Below the pieces are notes generated by a model. That model was not told the DNA's origin and searched no databases. It was given only the letters and a program-made list of their open reading frames with translations. This document shows positions 35,825-43,161 of a DNA stretch of 64,000 bases, piece after piece (within the stretch, counting starts at the first letter, position 1; the number at the start of each line of letters is the position of its first letter). The position numbers and the translations under genes were made by a program. This DNA comes from Thioclava nitratireducens (lineage in GTDB: Bacteria; Pseudomonadota; Alphaproteobacteria; Rhodobacterales; Rhodobacteraceae). The DNA lies in the NCBI RefSeq assembly GCF_001940525.2, contig NZ_CP019438.1:149574-213573 (forward strand), written 5' to 3'.

Positions 35825-35833
35825 GGTTCGCAG
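35825..35833. repeat. Inverted 9-bp target duplication, outer copy
   Basis: GGTTCGCAG, the reverse complement of 34325-34333. Before the inversion the two flanks were continuous: the oxidase accessory operon (36162 downward) ran directly into the DUF5602-like and cupredoxin genes. Confidence 0.85.
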
Positions 35834-35883
35834 AAATGTTTCGCCCTCAGGTTTTGGCGCGCCTGGTTGTGGCAGGTTCCACG

Positions 35884-36162
35884 TTATCTTGCTTGGACAG
35901 CCCTGTTCGGATGACCGACTGGAAACGTGCTCTTGCCCAGAATCTCGCCACGGGCATCCACGATCAACCGCAGGGCGCGGCTCTGGTGACGGAATGTCAA
36001 TCGCCAACGGCCCGCGTCCTCACCCTCTCCCGTTTCGCAAAGAGATGCGATTTGCCCGCCTTGCATCCGGTGACGGGTTTCTTCGACGGACAGGTCAAAC
36101 GCGTCGGCCAGAACCAGCGCATCGACGACGAATTGGTCCCCGCGTCGTTCAACGTCGGTCAT
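35884..36162 (-). CDS. DUF6522 family protein (copy 2)
   Basis: A 92-residue protein related to the product of 15714-16013 (shared DAGRWRLTF and the RALRLIVDARGEILGKSTFP tail pattern). Its ATG overlaps the upstream gene stop (ATGA), so it is the last surviving gene of the minus-strand oxidase operon. Originally the DUF5602-like and cupredoxin genes followed it. Function unknown; it recurs with NO-related and cbb3 genes. Confidence 0.75.
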   Translation of the reverse strand: MTDVERRGDQFVVDALVLADAFDLSVEETRHRMQGGQIASLCETGEGEDAGRWRLTFRHQSRALRLIVDARGEILGKSTFPVGHPNRAVQAR

Positions 36163-36392
36163 GTCCTGTCTTGCCAGTAGTCATTTGCCGACGCGACGGT
36201 GGCGAAATGCGTCGCGACCACCTGGCTGACAGCGATAAGGGCATCGGAGTCTTCGGCGTATTCCGGCCGCAACCGGTCGCGCACCTCGGCGTCTGGTTGG
36301 GTCAGCTTCACAGCGACGCGTGCAAGCTTTACCGCAAGGTCATAACCCTCTTCGGGCGTTGCCGTTTTAAGTGTCGGTAGCCAATCTGCCAT
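36159..36392 (-). CDS. Small hypothetical protein in the cbb3 operon
   Basis: A 77-residue soluble protein, mostly helical (GYDLAVKLARVAVKLTQPDA, SDALIAVSQVVATHFATVAS). The ATG at 36392 follows GAAGGAAAA and overlaps the 3' end of ccoS; its stop overlaps the DUF6522 start. I do not recognise a family. Co-expression with cbb3 assembly genes is evident from the overlaps. Confidence 0.6.
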   Translation of the reverse strand: MADWLPTLKTATPEEGYDLAVKLARVAVKLTQPDAEVRDRLRPEYAEDSDALIAVSQVVATHFATVASANDYWQDRT

Positions 36393-36552
36393 CGGGTTTT
36401 CCTTCCATTTCGAGTGGGTGATGAGGGGGGATGATGCGCCACGCGGCACCATCAGGGTCATCGAACTGTCCGTTTCTGAGCGCCCAGAAAAACGCGCAGA
36501 GACCTAGCAAACCTAGTCCGAGCGAGAGAGGTATGAGCAACAGGAAGCTCAC
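36367..36552 (-). CDS. ccoS: cbb3 oxidase assembly protein CcoS
   Basis: A 61-residue single-helix membrane protein. The helix LLLIPLSLGLGLLGLCAFFW is followed by ALRNGQFDDPDGAAWRI, the near-invariant CcoS motif (GQFDDxxG). CcoS is needed to mature the haem b/copper subunit of cbb3 oxidase. It overlaps the DUF2189 stop by four bases. The usual partners ccoG, ccoH and ccoI are absent here, so this operon relies on copies elsewhere. Confidence 0.92.
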   Translation of the reverse strand: MSFLLLIPLSLGLGLLGLCAFFWALRNGQFDDPDGAAWRIIPPHHPLEMEGKPDGRLATDT

Positions 36553-37346
36553 TGCCGCTCACCTGCGATTGCCTGGTAAGCATGCCAGGTGCCGTGACCA
36601 AGAACCGGGAACAGGACGATCAGCCCAATCAGGCCGGTTACGACTGACAGGCCCAATCCCAGGGCGACAAACAGACCCCAAACCAGCATGGGGCGCAGAT
36701 TTTGCACCGCCATGACAAAACTCAGCCCCATGGCGGTCAGCGCATCGGTCTTGCGCGACACCAGCATGGGAATGGAAAAGACGCTGATCGCGAAGGCGAA
36801 GGCCGCGAACAACCCGCCCACCAGGGTACCGGTGATAACTAGCGCCCATCCCCGTGGCGTCGTCAATGCGTTGGTCAACGCCTCCTCCGCGCCGGGGAAC
36901 GGGCTAAGGCCAAAAAACAGCGCATAGAGCAAGTCCGCAGCCCTGAGCCAGAACAGGACGAGCAGTCCGAGCAGCAATCCCGCATAGGCCAATTGCCCGC
37001 CCGACGCCGGCCGGAACACCAGCATGTCGGAAAGCGAAACCTGTTCACCCTGCGCCTGCCTGTGGCTTTTCTCGTAAAGCCCGATCGCCAGGAACGGACC
37101 GACAATCAGGAAACCGGAGATCGCGGGCAGCGCGAGATACAAGAGATGGCTAGCGTTGAGCGCCCAGAGGACCGCATAGGATACCAGTGTCAGGAACAGC
37201 CCATAGGCAAGGCTGGACCACGGAGCCTTGCGGACATCACGCCAACCTGCTCGCAACCAGTCCGCCGCCGAAGTCGATGGCAGGTTGCGTGCGTGGGGCG
37301 AGGCCGGCCGATCCGGGTTTCGCAAGGTTGGTAGTGGTTCCAGCAT
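36549..37346 (-). CDS. DUF2189 family membrane protein
   Basis: A 265-residue membrane protein with about six helices, resembling the DUF2189 family found beside alphaproteobacterial cbb3 and other oxidase genes. Landmarks are AADWLRAGWRDVRKAPWSSL and the C-terminal GHGTWHAYQAIAG. The ATG at 37346 is preceded by AAAAGGAGA. It overlaps ccoS by ATGA. Function unknown; position suggests assembly or regulation of the oxidase. Confidence 0.8.
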   Translation of the reverse strand: MLEPLPTLRNPDRPASPHARNLPSTSAADWLRAGWRDVRKAPWSSLAYGLFLTLVSYAVLWALNASHLLYLALPAISGFLIVGPFLAIGLYEKSHRQAQGEQVSLSDMLVFRPASGGQLAYAGLLLGLLVLFWLRAADLLYALFFGLSPFPGAEEALTNALTTPRGWALVITGTLVGGLFAAFAFAISVFSIPMLVSRKTDALTAMGLSFVMAVQNLRPMLVWGLFVALGLGLSVVTGLIGLIVLFPVLGHGTWHAYQAIAGERQ

Positions 37347-37359
37347 CCCGTTCTCCTTT

Positions 37360-37518
37360 TCAGCAGGACCGCCTGGCAGGCATCGCCCCGGCCGTTTCGC
37401 GGCAATCCGGCTGCGATCGCAGGGCAACGGTCAGCAGATGCGCATTCGCGGCGAGGAACAGCAGGACGGCGGCCAGCGCCGCGCCGACCGCCAACCGTTT
37501 TTGTACGGCCGGCCTCAT
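37360..37518 (-). CDS. Small single-helix protein after ccoP
   Basis: A 52-residue protein with one helix (LAVGAALAAVLLFLAANAHL) and a basic cytoplasmic start (MRPAVQKR). Its ATG overlaps the ccoP stop (ATGA) and it is followed by the DUF2189 ribosome site. The coupling shows it belongs to the operon. I do not recognise a family; it may be a small accessory subunit. Confidence 0.6.
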   Translation of the reverse strand: MRPAVQKRLAVGAALAAVLLFLAANAHLLTVALRSQPDCRETAGAMPARRSC

Positions 37519-38426
37519 TGTTCGCCTCCTACAGATTGGCCAAGCCGGGCCACATAGAGCGCCAGGAGGTTGATTTCGGCCTCTGACAGGCGACCCGACC
37601 AAGCCGGCATCACCCCATGACGCCCGCGTCGGAGCGTTTGCATCACCGTTCCCGGGTCCTGTCCATAAATCACGGCCTCATCCGTAAGGGACGGTGCGCC
37701 GATTTCGAGACCGCCGTCCCCTGTCGAACCGTGGCACGAACTGCAATTCTCTGCGAAGACCGTGCCCACGGAACTTTCGAAATCGACAGCTCCACCGGGC
37801 ATCTCGGAAACGAAATCGGCCAAGGCTAACCGATCAGACCGCTCCATCCAGTCAAAGGCCGGCATTTCGGCATAGCGGGTGTCGGGATCGTCGGCATTGA
37901 TGCCATGACGGATCGTCGTGGCGATTTCTCCGGCGTCACCGCTCCAGAGCCACGTGTCGTCCGACAGGACCGGAAAGCCCGGCCCTCCCTGCCCGTTCGT
38001 GCCGTGGCAAGCCGCGCAGTTATCGGCGAACAGGCGCGCGGCGACGGGCATTGCGGTCGCCATCAGTGTCGCGTCGGATTGCAGAGCGACGAAATTCTCG
38101 CCCTCGAAACGAGACAGCCAGTCCTGCCGCCTATCGGCAAGGCTGTTGAAGCCCTTGATCGCTTCTTCGCTCTGGTCCAGCCCGAGCAAGCCACGTGTGT
38201 AATCGCGTCCGGTCGGCCAGGCGGGCAAGAGAACCCAGGCAACGACCGAATAAAGAAACGTCAGCACCAGTGCCCAGATCACGACCTTCGGGAACGCGGT
38301 ATTGAGCTCGGTGATGCCGCCCCAGTCGTGCCCCGTGGTGTCGTAGCCGGTGACCGGATCGGTCTTGCGAATGCCCGTATGAGGATCGGCGCCCGGCAGT
38401 TGCCTCGGATCGGTCGGGTTAGTCAT
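37515..38426 (-). CDS. ccoP: cbb3-type cytochrome c oxidase subunit CcoP (dihaem)
   Basis: A 303-residue membrane-anchored dihaem cytochrome c. One helix (VVIWALVLTFLYSVVAWVLL) anchors the periplasmic part, which has two haem motifs, C137AAC-H141 and C228SSC-H232, with Met ligands further on (AEMPAF, GVMPAW). The N-terminal TGHDWGGITELNTAFPK is the standard CcoP start (TxHxWDGIxELNNPLP). The ATG at 38426 overlaps ccoQ by 8 bp. It delivers electrons from cytochrome c to CcoN. Confidence 0.96.
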   Translation of the reverse strand: MTNPTDPRQLPGADPHTGIRKTDPVTGYDTTGHDWGGITELNTAFPKVVIWALVLTFLYSVVAWVLLPAWPTGRDYTRGLLGLDQSEEAIKGFNSLADRRQDWLSRFEGENFVALQSDATLMATAMPVAARLFADNCAACHGTNGQGGPGFPVLSDDTWLWSGDAGEIATTIRHGINADDPDTRYAEMPAFDWMERSDRLALADFVSEMPGGAVDFESSVGTVFAENCSSCHGSTGDGGLEIGAPSLTDEAVIYGQDPGTVMQTLRRGRHGVMPAWSGRLSEAEINLLALYVARLGQSVGGEQ

Positions 38427-38583
38427 CTCCGCCCTCCTTTGAAGGCAGCACGGACCGGGCGGCGGCGTCATAGGCCTTGCGCCGTGACGGGCTGTAGGCG
38501 CGGATGACGACAATCAGGAAGCATCCCATCAGCCAGATCAGGCCAACCGTCTTGGACAGATAGACCAGCATGTCATGGGTCAT
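38419..38583 (-). CDS. ccoQ: cbb3-type oxidase small subunit CcoQ
   Basis: A 54-residue protein between ccoO and ccoP: one helix (TVGLIWLMGCFLIVVIRAY) and a charged C-terminus with RRKAYDAAARSVLPS, as in CcoQ/FixQ subunits that stabilise the complex. Its ATG overlaps the ccoO stop (ATGA) and its end overlaps ccoP by 8 bp. Confidence 0.88.
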   Translation of the reverse strand: MTHDMLVYLSKTVGLIWLMGCFLIVVIRAYSPSRRKAYDAAARSVLPSKEGGDD

Positions 38584-39308
38584 TGGGATCCCTCCGCCAG
38601 TATCCGGTAGGGCGCATCGGTCAAGGAGCCCAGCGACTGGAGATAGGCCAAAAGCGCATCCATCTCTGTCAGGCGAGACGGATTGCCATCGAAGACACGG
38701 GCCGCAGGACGTTCGCCGTAACGCTCCAGAAATCCGTCCACCGCGTCGCTGTCGGGGCGGCTTTGCGCCAGGGCATCGGCTTCCGCCGCCGCGATCATGT
38801 CCTCGTCATAGGGTACGCCAAGCCGGGCCAGCGTGGCCAGCGCGTCAGACAACAGATCGGTATCAAGGGGACGCGTCAGCCAAGGGTAGGACGGCATGAT
38901 CGAGGCCGGCACCACGCTGCGAGGGTCGATCAGGTGCGCCACATGCCAGTCGTCCGAATACTTGCCGCCCAGTCGCGCCAGATCCGGGCCGGTGCGCTTC
39001 GATCCCCAGAGCATCGGGTGATCGTAGGCACTTTCCGAGGCCAGCGAATAGGGACCGTAGCGGTCCAGCTCATCGGCCAGGCTGCGCACCATCTGGCTGT
39101 GGCAGGCATAACAACCCTCGCGGATATAGATCTCGCGGCCCGCCAGTTCCAATGGCGTATGAGGGCGCAGGTCATCGGGAAGCTCAACCGTCTCGTCGAT
39201 GGTGAACAGTGGCGCGATTTCCACGATCCCGCCAATCGAAGCGGCCACGATGATTGCGGCCACCAGCCCCATGGAGATTTTTTCCAGATTATAGTGCAGT
39301 TTCAGCAT
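38580..39308 (-). CDS. ccoO: cbb3-type cytochrome c oxidase subunit CcoO (monohaem)
   Basis: A 242-residue membrane-anchored cytochrome c. The N-terminal helix (ISMGLVAAIIVAASIGGIVE) precedes the haem motif C66YAC-H70 in EGCYACHSQMVR, and GPDLARLGGKY and SIMPSYPWL (Met ligand) follow, all standard for CcoO. The start at 39308 follows GGAG at good spacing and lies 4 bp after the ccoN stop; an upstream ATG at 39353 lies inside ccoN. Confidence 0.96.
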   Translation of the reverse strand: MLKLHYNLEKISMGLVAAIIVAASIGGIVEIAPLFTIDETVELPDDLRPHTPLELAGREIYIREGCYACHSQMVRSLADELDRYGPYSLASESAYDHPMLWGSKRTGPDLARLGGKYSDDWHVAHLIDPRSVVPASIMPSYPWLTRPLDTDLLSDALATLARLGVPYDEDMIAAAEADALAQSRPDSDAVDGFLERYGERPAARVFDGNPSRLTEMDALLAYLQSLGSLTDAPYRILAEGSQ

Positions 39309-39312
39309 GGGC

Positions 39313-40938
39313 TCACTCCGCCGGCTGCGCGACAAGGGGGCGGTCGGTGGCATCCCCCGTCGTTCCGCGCATCGTTGCGCGACAGTTCCAGGCGCAGATC
39401 ACAGCCCCGGTCAGGAACAGCCCGCCGCCGATGGTGCGCAACAGGTAATAGGGGGCCATCGCCTCCACCGACTGGACAAAACTGTAGGATAGCGCGCCGT
39501 TCTCGTTATAGGCCCGCCACATGAGCCCCTGCGTGATGCCGGCATTCCACATCGACACGACGTAGACGAGTGTTCCGGCGACGGCGAGCCAGAAGTGCCA
39601 TTCGACGGCCCGTGGCGACGCCATCTCCGTCTTGCCACTGAGCTGAGGAACGAGCGTATAGATCGCGCCAAAGACGATCATCGCCACCCAGCCAAGTGTG
39701 CCGGAATGGACGTGGCCCACGGTCCAGTCGGTATAGTGCGACAGCGAATTGACCGGGCGAATGGCGAGGAACGATCCTTCGAAGGTCGACAGCCCATAGA
39801 ACACCGCGGCCACGAACATGAAGCGCAGCGTGGCGTCATCGCGCACCTTGTGCCATGCGCCGTTCAGAGTGGCGATGGCGTTGCCCGCCGAGGCCCAGCT
39901 TGGCACCAGCAACATTACCGAGAATGTCATGCCGAGCGTCTGCGCCCAGTAAGGCAGCGCGGTGTAATGCAGGTGGTGCGAGCCCACCCAGATATAGAAG
40001 AAGGTGATGCCCCAGAAGCTGACGATCGACAGGCGGTAGGACCAGATCGGTCGCCCGGAACGCACCGGGAGGAAATAATAGAGCATCCCGAGGAACCCCG
40101 CGGTCAGGAAGAAGGCAACCGCATTGTGGCCATACCACCATTGCACCATGGCATCCTGCACGCCCGACCAGATCGGAAAGCTCTCTGCAGTCGTCCAGCG
40201 CACGGGAAGGGCGATGTTGTTGACGATGTGCAGCATCGCGACGACGAGGATGAAGGCCAGGTAATACCAGTTGGCGACATAGATATGCGGCTCGTTCCGG
40301 CGGGCAAGCGTGCGGATATACAAGACGAAATACGTCACCCAGATCACCACCAGCCAAAGATCCGCATACCATTCGGCCTCGGCATATTCCTTGGATTGGG
40401 TTGACCCCATCAGATAGCCGGTGACGGCCCAGGCGCAAAACAGGTTGTAGCCGATGAGCACGACCCAGGGGCTCAGATTGTCGGCGAGCCGCGCGCGCGA
40501 GGTGCGTTGCAGGACGTGGAAAGACGTGGCGATCAGCGCGTTGCCGCCAAAGCCGAAGATAATCCCGGTGGTGTGCACGGGACGCAGTCGACCGAAGCTG
40601 GTAGCCGGCCAAGGCGGCGTTCCCTCTGGCCAGTACAAGAGCGCTGCAACCCAGACTCCGATTCCCATGCCGATCATCGCCCAGATCAGTGTCATGACGA
40701 GTCCGAAACGGGTCGGCGCGTCGTAGTAGCGCTGCAACCGATTGGCCGGTGGTTCGGGATCATAAAGCGCGCCGCCGAGCAGAAATGCGAACGCGATCCC
40801 GAGCCCGAGCGCCATGAACCCGTGGGTCGACATGACCCCGTGACGCGCCGATGCAGCCATGGCAAGGCCCATCAGGGCCAACAGGACCGACAGGGCCATG
40901 CCAACCCGACGTTCGGAAACCGACAACGATGCTGTCAT
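39313..40938 (-). CDS. ccoN: cbb3-type cytochrome c oxidase catalytic subunit CcoN
   Basis: A 541-residue, 12-helix haem-copper oxidase subunit I of the C family. Haem and CuB ligands are visible in RLRPVHTTGIIFGFGGNAL, WWYGHNAVAFFLTAGFLGML, SHHLHYTALPYWAQTLGM and the C-terminal DWTVGHVHSGTLGWVAM. It reduces oxygen at very low concentration and pumps protons; cbb3 enzymes are also known to reduce NO in vitro. It starts 19 bp after the stop of the NsrR-like gene, so the promoter lies in front of that regulator. This makes ccoNOQP part of the regulator transcript. Confidence 0.95.
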   Translation of the reverse strand: MTASLSVSERRVGMALSVLLALMGLAMAASARHGVMSTHGFMALGLGIAFAFLLGGALYDPEPPANRLQRYYDAPTRFGLVMTLIWAMIGMGIGVWVAALLYWPEGTPPWPATSFGRLRPVHTTGIIFGFGGNALIATSFHVLQRTSRARLADNLSPWVVLIGYNLFCAWAVTGYLMGSTQSKEYAEAEWYADLWLVVIWVTYFVLYIRTLARRNEPHIYVANWYYLAFILVVAMLHIVNNIALPVRWTTAESFPIWSGVQDAMVQWWYGHNAVAFFLTAGFLGMLYYFLPVRSGRPIWSYRLSIVSFWGITFFYIWVGSHHLHYTALPYWAQTLGMTFSVMLLVPSWASAGNAIATLNGAWHKVRDDATLRFMFVAAVFYGLSTFEGSFLAIRPVNSLSHYTDWTVGHVHSGTLGWVAMIVFGAIYTLVPQLSGKTEMASPRAVEWHFWLAVAGTLVYVVSMWNAGITQGLMWRAYNENGALSYSFVQSVEAMAPYYLLRTIGGGLFLTGAVICAWNCRATMRGTTGDATDRPLVAQPAE

Positions 40939-40957
40939 CTTGATCTGCCTTTCTTCG

Positions 40958-41374
40958 TCATGCGGCCGCCCGTTCGGGAAGGGCGATATCGGCGAGCGTG
41001 GATCTGTTCAGATCGGCGATGAACCGACGCTCCGCCTGTCGAAGCCGGGATTTCAGGCGGCAACATCCCTCGATCGAACAGTCTCCGCCATCCGGCCCGA
41101 AACACTCGACGAGCGACTGTCCCTGTTCGAGCAGCCGCACGACGTCGCCAAGCCGGATGTCGGCCGGACTGGATCGCAAGACAGCGCCCCCATTCACCCC
41201 GCGTCGGGTCTCGACGATGTCTGCCTGCGCGAGCCGTTGCATGATCTTCGCCAGGTGGTTGCGCGACAGTTTGAACTCCTCTGCCAAATCTGCCGTTGAG
41301 AACGCCCGGTCGGGCGCGCTCGCCATCCGCATCAGCATTCGAAGTCCGTAGTCGGTGAAGGAGGTAAGGTTCAT
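40958..41374 (-). CDS. nsrR: Rrf2 family regulator, NsrR-like (copy 2)
   Basis: A 138-residue Rrf2 regulator paralogous to 15282-15701. DNA-binding domain MNLTSFTDYGLRMLMRMA with TADLAEEFKLSRNHLAKI; cysteines C91, C99, C104 and C105 in ECFGPDGGDCSIEGCCRLK. C91, C99 and C104 align with copy 1 and with the three cluster ligands of NsrR. The ATG at 41374 lies 19 bp from operator candidate D, which it shares with the divergent globin operon. It is first in an operon with ccoNOQP. NO-responsive repression of both sides is the natural inference; an oxygen or iron signal cannot be excluded. Confidence 0.87.
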   Translation of the reverse strand: MNLTSFTDYGLRMLMRMASAPDRAFSTADLAEEFKLSRNHLAKIMQRLAQADIVETRRGVNGGAVLRSSPADIRLGDVVRLLEQGQSLVECFGPDGGDCSIEGCCRLKSRLRQAERRFIADLNRSTLADIALPERAAA

Positions 41375-41392
41375 GGCATCCCGCAGATCTTC

Positions 41393-41417
41393 AAATTGGT
41401 ATTTACAACACCTATTT
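41393..41417. promoter_or_regulatory. NsrR-type operator candidate D, shared by two divergent operons
   Basis: A 25-bp palindrome with arms AAAT/ATTT and GGT/ACC around TTTACAA; 20 bases pair, five central or offset positions do not. It contains GGTATTTACAA as in sites B and C. Located 18 bp upstream of the nsrR-like start and 44 bp upstream of the globin GTG, it is placed to repress both directions at once. Confidence 0.65.
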
Positions 41418-41461
41418 AGCAGAGATAGCATGAGACTCAAGACCAATTTCCCGAGGGCCCC

Positions 41462-41905
41462 GTGTCGACTGCCGTCTCACAGATCAATTCCGCCCGCCCG
41501 CAAATGACTGCCGAGATCATGGCGCGGACCGGGCTGGACGAAGAAAAGCTGACCGAACTGGTGCATTGCTTCTATGGCAAGGTGCGCGCGGATCCGGCGC
41601 TTGGCCCGATCTTCGCTGAACGGATTTCGGATTGGGGCCCGCACTTGGAGCGCATGGTGGCCTTCTGGTGTTCGGTCGCCTTGATGACGGGCCGGTATCA
41701 CGGAGCCCCGGTCCCGGCGCATGTCGGCCTGCCCGTGGATTGGGATCATTTCGACCGCTGGCTGACGCTGTTCCGCGAAACCGCGGCCGAAACCTGCCCG
41801 CCCGAAGGCGCGGCGCATGTCATCGAACGCGCCGAGCGGATCGCGCGCTCGCTGCATATGGCGGTCGAGGATGCGAAGCCCCGGACAATTCCATCACTGC
41901 TCTGA
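41462..41905 (+). CDS. Group III truncated haemoglobin (copy 2)
   Basis: A 147-residue truncated globin. Group III features are the FYGKVRADPALGPIF helix, HLERMVAFWCSVALMTGRYH and GAPVPAHVGLP with the proximal His near residue 87. Such globins bind NO and oxygen and are thought to detoxify NO. The GTG at 41462 is used because the frame from the ATG at 41430, which follows the conserved AGAGATAGC leader, is out of frame by one base; in copy 1 the two starts are in frame. It begins the plus-strand operon divergent from the NsrR-like gene. Confidence 0.9.
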   Translation: MSTAVSQINSARPQMTAEIMARTGLDEEKLTELVHCFYGKVRADPALGPIFAERISDWGPHLERMVAFWCSVALMTGRYHGAPVPAHVGLPVDWDHFDRWLTLFRETAAETCPPEGAAHVIERAERIARSLHMAVEDAKPRTIPSLL

Positions 41906-41920
41906 CCCGAGGATACGAAC

Positions 41921-42406
41921 ATGACAAAACCAATGCCCCCGCAAGACCCGAGCGACCTGACCAGTTTCATCGAGACCGAGTATCACGCAAAACACCGTGC
42001 CCAGCTTCCTGAACTGGCGACCTTGTCGGAAAAGGTCGAAGCGGTCCATGCCGGGCAAACGGAGGTTCCCGCGGGTTTGGCCGACCTATTGCACCGGATG
42101 ATCGGTGACCTGGAAGTTCACATGAAGAAAGAGGAACTGATCCTGTTCCCCGCCATTCGCAACGCGGCGGCGGGGCTGGATGCGCCGATTGCGGCAATGC
42201 GCGCGGATCATGACAACCACGAAGCCGAAGTCGGCCAAATCCGGCACCTGACCAACAACCTGACATTGCCGGACGGCGCCTGCCGAAGCTGGACGCGGCT
42301 TTATACCGGGGTCGGTGAATTCCTTGACGACCTCGAAGAGCATATCCGGCTGGAAAACGATGTGCTGTTTCCGCAATTCGAAACGCGGGAGACGGGCCAT
42401 GTCTGA
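41921..42406 (+). CDS. Hemerythrin-domain protein (copy 2)
   Basis: A 161-residue HHE-domain protein. Carboxylate and His ligands for a di-iron site are in TEYHAKHRAQLPEL, LEVHMKKEELILFPAI, MRADHDNHEAEV and EEHIRLENDVLFPQF. It equals the C-terminal domain of RIC/YtfE, which repairs iron-sulfur clusters after nitrosative damage, without the N-terminal ScdA domain. It starts 15 bp after the globin stop and overlaps the AhpD-like gene by 8 bp. The intact frame shows what copy 1 has lost. Confidence 0.9.
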   Translation: MTKPMPPQDPSDLTSFIETEYHAKHRAQLPELATLSEKVEAVHAGQTEVPAGLADLLHRMIGDLEVHMKKEELILFPAIRNAAAGLDAPIAAMRADHDNHEAEVGQIRHLTNNLTLPDGACRSWTRLYTGVGEFLDDLEEHIRLENDVLFPQFETRETGHV

Positions 42407-42742
42407 GCTACACCTCCCGAAACCTACCAGGGACCTTGTCGACCGGCGTCATGCCCTGGCACCCGATGCCGAAGACGCATTCCGCGCGTTCTCGAAAGCG
42501 GTGTTCTCCGAAGGGGCGCTCGATACACGCACCAAGCAGCTCATCGCGGTGGCCGTGGCGCATGTGACTCAATGCCCGTGGTGCATCGAAGGCCACGTCA
42601 AGGCGGCCAAGCGTGAGGGGCCTCGGGCGAACAGATCATGGAAGCCATCTGGGTTGCATCCGAAATGCGCGCCGGGGCGGCCTGGGCCCACGCGCTGAAG
42701 GCGGTGGAGATGATCGGCGACACGGGCCAACCGGACAGCTGA
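42399..42742 (+). pseudogene. AhpD-like protein, frameshifted (copy 2)
   Basis: Begins like copy 1 (MSELHLPKPTRDLVDRRHAL) and retains the redox motif TQCPWCIEGHVKAAKREG. After that, a G is missing in GAGGGGCC near 42620 and the frame changes; the expected C-terminus (EQIMEAIWVASEMRAGAAW and on to GDTGQPDS) is readable one frame over, ending in a TGA that overlaps the DUF488 start. Adding one G restores a 114-residue protein. Sequencing error is a plausible alternative. Confidence 0.8.
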
Positions 42743-43161
42743 TGCCCCCTGCAAGGCCCCCCATCCCCGACACCCCCGGCGAGCGTATCCGCGTCAAGCG
42801 GATCTATCGCGCGGCGCGGGTGTCGGACGGCAAGCGGATTCTGGTCGATCGGCTTTGGCCACGCGGCGTGGCGAAGGACCGCGCCCGGCTGTTCGACTGG
42901 TGCAAGGACATCGCGCCTAGCGATACGTTGCGACACTGGTTTCATGCCAATCCTGATCAGTGGCAGGACTTCAGTACGCGCTACCGGGCGGAACTCGCCA
43001 CGCGCGAAGATTTGGTGTGTGAGCTTGCCGGATACGCGCAGGGCGATGTCGTCACGCTGCTCTATGCCTCTAAGGACGAGGAACACAATAACGCCGTCGT
43101 GCTGCGGGACTGCCTGCGCCGATGGTTGGAAAGGGAGGGGAAAAATGACAGACCAACATAG
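42742..43161 (+). CDS. DUF488 domain protein (copy 2)
   Basis: A 139-residue DUF488 protein, very similar to copy 1 (RIYRAARVSDGKRILVDRL, LYASKDEEHNNAVVLRD), with ten more C-terminal residues that overlap the nitronate monooxygenase start by 17 bp. The start overlaps the AhpD-like stop (TGATG). Function unknown; co-occurrence in both modules argues for a role in the same stress response. Confidence 0.88.
   Translation: MPPARPPIPDTPGERIRVKRIYRAARVSDGKRILVDRLWPRGVAKDRARLFDWCKDIAPSDTLRHWFHANPDQWQDFSTRYRAELATREDLVCELAGYAQGDVVTLLYASKDEEHNNAVVLRDCLRRWLEREGKNDRPT

Noticed and set aside
35215..36180. A 321-codon plus-strand frame through IS6-B copy 2 and beyond
   Set aside because: Antisense to the IS6 transposase and DUF6522 genes; runs through an IS boundary without any family similarity.
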